NCBI GenBank assembly: GCA_003514305.1
Contig: DORE01000139.1
Coordinates: forward strand, 1-11,608
DNA: 11,608 bases
Direction of reading: 5' to 3'
Source: Gammaproteobacteria bacterium
GTDB taxonomy: Bacteria > Pseudomonadota > Gammaproteobacteria > Pseudomonadales > Pseudohongiellaceae
Below the pieces are notes generated by a model. It worked only from the letters and a program-made list of their open reading frames with translations. It was not told where the DNA came from and did no database searches. Below, piece after piece: positions 6,979-11,608 of this stretch. Numbering within the stretch: position 1 is the first letter of the stretch; every line of letters starts with the position of its first letter. Both the position numbers and the translations under genes were made by a program.

Positions 6979-7551
6979 ATGCGAACTTTCATACATCGAG
7001 TTTCCCTCGGCGTTGCACTGCTTGGCTTTGGCGCAGCGTCTCAGTCAGCAGAGTGGGTACTTGAGCCGGGATCTCAAGTCACCTTTGAATATTCCTATGG
7101 AACAGACCCTTACGAAGGACGCTTTACCAACGTGCAGGCGAACTTCGATATCGATCCCACGCGGCCCACAAGCTGTAAATTCGATGTTACGATAAACATT
7201 GAAGACATTGACGTGGATTCGCCTGAGGTGCTCGACTATTTGCTCGACTATGAACTGTTTGATGTAGATACCTGGCCTACCGCGACTTTTTCTGCTAAAA
7301 GCTGCCGCGTGACTGGTGTGAATTCCTTCGAATCTGATGGGACGCTGACGATCCGCGACCAAACCAATCCAATGACGTTTCCTTTTGAATTGAGTCTTGA
7401 AACCTGCGATGGTCAGGTTTGCTTTCACATGACCAGTGAGGTCGAAATCTTGAGGCTTGAATTTGGCGTGGGTCAAGGATACTGGGCTAACACTGCCGAG
7501 GTGCCGAACGAAGTCAAAGTCAAAGTCGATGTTTACGCGCTAATGCAATAA
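6979..7551 (+). CDS. Periplasmic YceI-like protein, cysteine-rich
   Basis: This 190-residue exported protein has a signal peptide ending near SQSA (residue 24). It carries a YceI-type lipocalin-like beta-barrel: 'EWVLEPGSQVTFEYSYG', 'GRFTNVQANFDIDP', 'DYELFDVDTWPTATFSAKS', 'GTLTIRDQTNPMTFPFELSL' and a C-terminal 'FGVGQGYWANTAEVPNEVKVKVDV'. YceI family proteins bind polyisoprenoids, including isoprenoid quinones, in known structures. Four cysteines (C66, C109, C143, C148) are unusual for the family and could form two disulfides in the periplasm. The start has a strong AAGGAG (6963-6968), and only 23 bases separate it from the dehydrogenase stop, so the two are almost certainly cotranscribed. 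A role as quinone- or lipid-binding partner of the dehydrogenase is inference. Confidence 0.82.
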   Translation: MRTFIHRVSLGVALLGFGAASQSAEWVLEPGSQVTFEYSYGTDPYEGRFTNVQANFDIDPTRPTSCKFDVTINIEDIDVDSPEVLDYLLDYELFDVDTWPTATFSAKSCRVTGVNSFESDGTLTIRDQTNPMTFPFELSLETCDGQVCFHMTSEVEILRLEFGVGQGYWANTAEVPNEVKVKVDVYALMQ

Positions 7552-7581
7552 GCGGCACCCAACAATAGATAAGGAATTTCA

Positions 7582-8232
7582 ATGTTAAAGCTACTTCACC
7601 TCAGATCCTGCCGGCTCACGCTGCTTCTAATTAGTATCTTTTCTCTTGACAGCTGTAGTCGCCTAATCACTCCTGATCAGACGACCGAAATTACTGAAGT
7701 CCGAGGCGGTCAATACGCGGTGGACCCAAATCACGCAGCGCTGATGTTCAAGCTGAACCATCTTGGTTTTTCTACCTTCCTTGGGCGGTTTACAGAATTC
7801 GACGCCTCTTTGGATTTCGATCCTGAAGACATTGAAAACGCAAACCTTGAAATGGTAATTGAGATGTCTTCAATTAATGTCAATCTCGAGGAATTCGAGG
7901 AAGAGCTTCGTGGTGATAATTTTCTCGATGTGGCGCAATACCCCCAGGCCGTATACCGCACCACTTCGTTTGTCGAGAAGATTGATGATGATACTTTCGT
8001 CTTCGCGGGCGATCTCAGTTTTCATGGTGTCACTGCACCGGTAAATATTACGGTAAATTTCAACGGCGGCGGACGTAATTTCCTGACCCGAAGCTACACT
8101 GTCGGCTTCTCTGGCAGTGCAACATTTAACCGTTCAGATTTTGGCGTGGATCGCTTTACCTCCTTCGGAGTTGGTGACGAGATCGAACTAGAGGTGCACG
8201 TTGAATTTATGGATGCTGGCGGAGAGAGTTGA
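7582..8232 (+). CDS. YceI family protein, possible lipoprotein
   Basis: This is a second, more typical YceI protein of 216 residues: 'QYAVDPNHAALMFKLNHLGFSTFLGRF' (44-70), 'RGDNFLDVAQYPQAVYRTTSF' (110-130), 'FAGDLSFHGVTAPVNITVNF' (141-160) and 'FNRSDFGVDRF' (182-192). The barrel would bind an isoprenoid lipid or quinone. The leader ends in 'SLDSC' with C25. This resembles a lipobox, but D at position -2 is non-standard, so lipoprotein processing is uncertain; if it occurs, S26 would favour the outer membrane. It lies 30 bases after the first YceI gene and has AAGGA at 7571-7575, so it is part of the same operon. The two YceI proteins are clearly diverged from each other and so are not a recent duplication. 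Confidence 0.87.
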   Translation: MLKLLHLRSCRLTLLLISIFSLDSCSRLITPDQTTEITEVRGGQYAVDPNHAALMFKLNHLGFSTFLGRFTEFDASLDFDPEDIENANLEMVIEMSSINVNLEEFEEELRGDNFLDVAQYPQAVYRTTSFVEKIDDDTFVFAGDLSFHGVTAPVNITVNFNGGGRNFLTRSYTVGFSGSATFNRSDFGVDRFTSFGVGDEIELEVHVEFMDAGGES

Positions 8233-8439
8233 GTAATCGCGTGGACTCAAACCCAGCGGTCGTTCGTCGGCTTGGTTTTTGAACGGCAAGCCCTAAAAAT
8301 AGCCCATAACGTGTAAAAGTTTCCAAACAACTCGACTGCTCGGCCTATCGGTTCATCAGAACATCAAATCAGAGCAAGAAGGCGCAACTACCTTTAATCG
8401 CTTTCTTAAAACCCATTCGAGAACAGAGAATAACCCGCC
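8233..8439. other. Intergenic gap between YceI and FMN-domain genes, with a weak hairpin
   Basis: A 6-bp inverted repeat GGCTTG/CAAGCC (8269-8274/8287-8292) with a 12-base loop lies about 35 bases after the YceI stop codon. It is not followed by a T-run, so termination is doubtful and read-through into the FMN-domain gene is possible. No good promoter is seen for that gene; the best hexamers (TTGAAC 8279-8284, CCATAA 8304-8309) have a 19-base spacer. Confidence 0.35.
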
Positions 8440-9018
8440 ATGTTTCGCGTTCACACTCTGGCGTTGCTTCTAATTATGTTGCTGATCCTAGAGGTTACGG
8501 ATGACGCATTCACAGGGCTTGCTGAACACAGCCTACGGGCCGTCGCGCCGGTTTATGCGGCCAACGCCGATCACACTACTGACCGTCTCCTCAAGGCAGT
8601 TGTCCCCGGAGCAGACAGCTTCTCCGCAAAAAGCGGAGAACCACCCGTATACAGAGCTTACAGAACGGATCTGGACAGCGGGGAACAAACTCTAGTTGGC
8701 TACGCCTTCGTAACCCCTGACGTGCCTCCAGAGCCCAGCGGTTACAGCGGTCCAATTGACACGCTAATCGGCATGGATCTGGACGGTAAAATTGTTGGGC
8801 TGCGAGTCATCTACTACAAGGAATCCCATCGCTACACCATTGGCGATTTCTTTTCTTGGGGGTTTGAAGAGCAATTTATCGGCCTCGATGCCTATAACCG
8901 CTTTCGTGTCGGTAAAGAGATAGACGGGATCGCCAAGGCAACAATTTCTGCCAAAGCAGCGGCGCGCGGAATTCGTCAAACTTTGCGTGCTGTAACTACC
9001 GCGTATATTACTGAGTAG
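8440..9018 (+). CDS. Exported or membrane-anchored FMN-binding domain protein
   Basis: The 192-residue protein has an N-terminal hydrophobic segment (about residues 6-18) and then one FMN-binding domain like that of NosR, RnfG and NqrC: 'YSGPIDTLIGMDLDGKIVGLRVIYYKESHRY' (102-132), 'FSWGFEEQFIGLDAYNRFRVGKEIDGIAKATISAKAAARGI'. In this family FMN is joined through phosphate to the threonine of a D-x-x-[ST]-[GS]-A-T motif by the ApbE transferase. Here the motif reads D162-G-I-A-K-A-T168: D, A and T are kept, but A and K stand where S/T and G/S are usual. The polyferredoxin and membrane parts of NosR are absent. No apbE gene is nearby. It could be a periplasmic one-flavin electron carrier; non-covalent binding is also possible. 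The ribosome binding site is weak. Confidence 0.8.
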   Translation: MFRVHTLALLLIMLLILEVTDDAFTGLAEHSLRAVAPVYAANADHTTDRLLKAVVPGADSFSAKSGEPPVYRAYRTDLDSGEQTLVGYAFVTPDVPPEPSGYSGPIDTLIGMDLDGKIVGLRVIYYKESHRYTIGDFFSWGFEEQFIGLDAYNRFRVGKEIDGIAKATISAKAAARGIRQTLRAVTTAYITE

Positions 9019-9100
9019 GCAGTGCCTGAGCGCGCCGTTCACCGGAAATTCGACGCTTGATTAAATGGGTAAGCTACAGTAACCGAGCTACCAAGAGGAT

Positions 9101-10627
9101 TTATTTCGCCGTCTGAGCTTCAATGAAGCGCCGTGTGTTCGTTAGCAGTTCCAATCTCGAGGGCTCGTTAACATACATCATGTGTCCGCCTTGATAGTAG
9201 TTATATTGTATTTTGTCTGCCAGGATGTCGTGTCGATTCAGCGTATACTCCGCATCAAAAAAAGGTGTCACCATATCATAGTAGCCTGACGCGACCATGA
9301 CTTTGAGAGCCGGATTTATACGAAGCGCCGTTGATAGATCATGGGCAGTGTTCACGTAGGCAGGCTCCCAAGATGAGCTATCTGGAACTCTTCGCCAGCG
9401 CCAGTTTTTGTTGAGGTCCGGATCAGCTGGTGATAGATATTGCCGATTCCAAGTCACTCCAAGGTCAGAGCGCAAGTAGGTCATGAGAGATGTTTTATAT
9501 GCGCTTGAAATTGCGTCGCTGGCGGCGTCCCGTGAAGCCTGCGCCGCCAAATCGTCGATCTCGTCCTCTATGTAACGAGAATCGAGCCGGCCGACCGTGA
9601 TTCCCTCGTCGCGAAGCAATTCCTTCGTAAAACGATTGCCCTGCACTCTGAGATTAGCCTGATCTATGTAGCTTGCGCTTAGTCCAGTGAAATAAGAAAG
9701 GCGGTCGCGGACTGCCAGAAATTCATCTTGTTCAATAGTATTTCCCTTAAAAAGCGCGGGCAGATATTCATTGACGGCAAATTCGCGGGCCTGTTGTAAG
9801 AACAGCTCCTGGCTCTCCGGTATCGGCTGCACTCGGCCATGATAGAGGGCGGTGGCGGCCATGGTTGGTATATAAGTAATGAAAGAGATCAGATTGTCTC
9901 GAACGTAAGGCGTGGAACCTTGATAGTCCAGAGCTTGTGAGATGAAAACGATACCATTCAGGCTAACTGAAAGATCTTCTTCCATAATGCGCGCTACTGC
10001 CGCTGCTCGGGTTGTGCCGAAGCTTTCACCTATCAAAAACTTAGGGGAATTCCAGCGTCCATGCTCAGTAATCCAGGTAATAATAAAATTTGCCATGGAT
10101 TTCGCATCTTCATCCAGCCCCCAAAAATCCTTGCCTTCATAATCGCCAAGGGCACGGGAAAATCCGGTTCCTACCGGGTCAATAAAGACAAGATCGGTCG
10201 AATCGAGAATGGTTTCAGGTGCCTCTTCGATTGGATAAGGTGGCAGCCCGGCATGCTGAGCGTCTGTCGGTACAACTATCCGCATTGGGCCATAACTCCC
10301 CATGTGAAGCCATGTTGATGATGAACCTGGCCCGCCGTTCCAGATAAAAGTTACTGGACGTATTTCACCGTCAGTCAGGTTGTTTTTGGTGTAGGCAAAG
10401 GTAAAAACGGTCGCTTTGGGCTCCCCTTGCAAGTTCCTGATAAAGGTTTCACCGGCGGTTGCTGTGTAGTCAACGCGTTGCCCGTTGAAACGGGCGCTAT
10501 GTTCGCTGATGAATCTGGTGGGCTCTTGGATTTCGCTGGCGCTGTTCAAGACGGCTTTATCAGCGGCGTGGAGTGATGGGCCCAGTATCATGCCCAGAAC
10601 GAAGAAAAAGGTGACTTTGATTTTCAT
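9101..10627 (-). CDS. Exported S10 family serine carboxypeptidase-like protein
   Basis: S10 enzymes have an alpha/beta-hydrolase fold and remove C-terminal residues from peptides, usually at acidic pH. This 508-residue protein has a signal peptide (cleavage near HAA, residues 20-22). The oxyanion-hole motif 'WNGGPGSSS' is at 96-104. The nucleophile elbow 'GESFGT' has S202 (GESYGG is usual), and D451 in 'GYYDMVTPF' and H482 in 'YQGGHMMYV' complete the triad. 'DPVGTGFSRA' (150-159) is also typical. The insertion between about 240 and 400 forms the cap region. It is the second gene of a minus-strand operon, 21 bases after the creatininase-like gene, with AAGG about ten bases before the ATG. Enzyme activity is likely; the substrate could be peptides, or acyl esters as in S10-derived acyltransferases. 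Confidence 0.92.
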   Translation of the reverse strand: MKIKVTFFFVLGMILGPSLHAADKAVLNSASEIQEPTRFISEHSARFNGQRVDYTATAGETFIRNLQGEPKATVFTFAYTKNNLTDGEIRPVTFIWNGGPGSSSTWLHMGSYGPMRIVVPTDAQHAGLPPYPIEEAPETILDSTDLVFIDPVGTGFSRALGDYEGKDFWGLDEDAKSMANFIITWITEHGRWNSPKFLIGESFGTTRAAAVARIMEEDLSVSLNGIVFISQALDYQGSTPYVRDNLISFITYIPTMAATALYHGRVQPIPESQELFLQQAREFAVNEYLPALFKGNTIEQDEFLAVRDRLSYFTGLSASYIDQANLRVQGNRFTKELLRDEGITVGRLDSRYIEDEIDDLAAQASRDAASDAISSAYKTSLMTYLRSDLGVTWNRQYLSPADPDLNKNWRWRRVPDSSSWEPAYVNTAHDLSTALRINPALKVMVASGYYDMVTPFFDAEYTLNRHDILADKIQYNYYQGGHMMYVNEPSRLELLTNTRRFIEAQTAK

Positions 10628-10648
10628 GTGTTCGAAACCTTAGTTTAA

Positions 10649-11524
10649 TTAGTTGTGGCTGGACAAAGCACGACGAATGGCCTCAGCGGTATATGCCGCT
10701 CGGAATTGGATCATTTTCCGGCCAAGCTTTATGGTGTCGATTAAAGGAGTAATAGCAACGCCGTTTATGGAGGCGAGTCCGGCCTCAACCCTTTGTTTAT
10801 AGCGAACCTGTTCAGAGTCTGTCACCATCATCATTGCCGTTACCCATATATCATCGTGGTAGCCATCATTGGAGGTTTGTGCGACGCCGAGTTCTCGTTC
10901 TGTAAACCGTTCGGTCTCTAACCATCCGGGGTCATAAAATTCTCCCATAAAATGTATCCTTGTCGCTTCTCCACGCCATTTCTGAGTAAGCGTGTTGGCG
11001 ACATTGGTCATTCCTTGCTGATTGCCTCCGCTGTCTCCAATCATCACGATGTCAGCAAACCCCGCTTGTCGGAGACTGGTGGCAATATCAATAAGCAGGG
11101 CCTCATAGGTTTCTGCACTGAGGCTGATTGAACCGGGAAATCGCATAGCGCCGGACGGGGGATCGATGTTGCCTTCAGGAACAAATTTCACGATCGGAGC
11201 GCATAGCGCATTGCCGAGTGCCTCGGCAATAGCAGGGCAGGTCGCTTCAAGAATCAGGTTGTGTTTGCCGGTGGACAGATAGGGTCCATTTTCTTCGATG
11301 CCTCCGGTAGCTATGATTGCAGTGCTTGTCCCTGATGCAATGGCATCACGTATCTCCATTGATGTGAGTTCTTCAAGCCAGTACGAATGGCCGGCAGCGA
11401 TTGGTCGCTTAGTGCTGAGCCATGAATCGAGTTCTGTGTCTTGACCAAAGGCGTTTGAGCTGATCATAAAGATTCCTGCCATAAGTATGTGGAGAGTTTG
11501 ACGATAAATGTATAAATTTTTCAC
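10649..11524 (-). CDS. Exported creatininase (creatinine amidohydrolase) family protein with altered metal site
   Basis: The 291-residue protein has a signal peptide (cleavage near AFG, residue 27) and a creatininase fold: 'WLEELTSMEIRDAI' (49-62), 'AIIATGGIEENGPYLSTGKHN' (69-89), 'FPGSISLSAETYEALL' (129-144), 'GFADIVMIGDSGGNQ' (155-169). Classical members carry E-x-H-GPHLPL-x-T-D and an N-G-H motif as metal ligands. Here the aligned residues are E77, N79 and H88 (for E, H and D) and S165 (for the second H). Several ligands are thus replaced, though H88, D121, D164, H223 and D224 could form another site. Family members act on cyclic amides, formamides, or peptides (MftE). The start is GTG at 11524, fixed by AGGAGG (11537-11532) seven bases upstream. 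It is cotranscribed with the S10 gene. Substrate is unknown. Confidence 0.85.
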   Translation of the reverse strand: MKNLYIYRQTLHILMAGIFMISSNAFGQDTELDSWLSTKRPIAAGHSYWLEELTSMEIRDAIASGTSTAIIATGGIEENGPYLSTGKHNLILEATCPAIAEALGNALCAPIVKFVPEGNIDPPSGAMRFPGSISLSAETYEALLIDIATSLRQAGFADIVMIGDSGGNQQGMTNVANTLTQKWRGEATRIHFMGEFYDPGWLETERFTERELGVAQTSNDGYHDDIWVTAMMMVTDSEQVRYKQRVEAGLASINGVAITPLIDTIKLGRKMIQFRAAYTAEAIRRALSSHN

Positions 11525-11608
11525 CGGTATTCCTCCTAGAATGAAGATCCATGCAAATTAACTTGCGCCCACTACGGTCGGTCTTTATCCTACCTTAAAA
11601 AACGTGGG
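11525..11608. other. Leader upstream of the creatininase-S10 operon
   Basis: Apart from the ribosome binding site at 11532-11537, I see no clear promoter in these 84 bases. The promoter may lie beyond the window edge. Confidence 0.4.

Noticed and set aside
9019..9100. Terminator between the converging FMN-domain and S10 genes
   Set aside because: The best stem (GGTA-a-GCT with AGCTACC, about 9067-9091) has a bulge and no T-run in either direction.

Overview
The window looks like chromosomal DNA from a Gram-negative, probably marine, gammaproteobacterium. Most products carry Sec signal peptides. The gene mix includes a PQQ-dependent dehydrogenase, YceI proteins, an exported S10 carboxypeptidase, an exported creatininase-like protein and an exported FAH-fold protein. 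This resembles oligotrophic marine gammaproteobacteria of the OMG or Pseudohongiellaceae type, but the placement is an impression of gene style, not a computed one. I see no tRNA, rRNA, CRISPR array, transposase or phage gene, so nothing obvious marks it as mobile DNA.

Layout. Positions 1-825 (+) are the 3' end of a secreted beta-rich protein of unknown function. Positions 826-1176 hold closely packed hairpins, a possible small RNA, and a good bidirectional terminator. A minus-strand block follows, in transcription order: ribokinase (4370-3405), an exported SRPBCC-like protein whose start overlaps the ribokinase end (3415-2828), and, after a 481-base gap with its own candidate promoter, an exported fumarylacetoacetate-hydrolase-family protein (2346-1177). 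The 644-base divergent region 4371-5014 carries a good sigma70-type promoter and a perfect 17-base palindrome facing ribokinase. It also holds a weaker promoter facing the other way.

Positions 5015-8232 (+) are a tight three-gene operon: a cysteine-free PQQ dehydrogenase and two different YceI-like periplasmic or lipid-binding proteins. An FMN-binding-domain protein follows on the same strand after about 200 bases (8440-9018). Together they could form a periplasmic oxidation module in which PQQ electrons pass to quinone or flavin. That is an inference from gene order.

Positions 11524-9101 (-) are a two-gene operon: an exported creatininase-fold protein whose usual metal ligands are largely replaced, then an exported S10 serine carboxypeptidase-like protein with an intact triad. 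Points most worth following up are the PQQ/YceI/YceI/FMN cluster, the creatininase-like protein with altered metal site beside the peptidase, the exported FAH protein with a CxxC, and the hairpin chain at 1048-1157.
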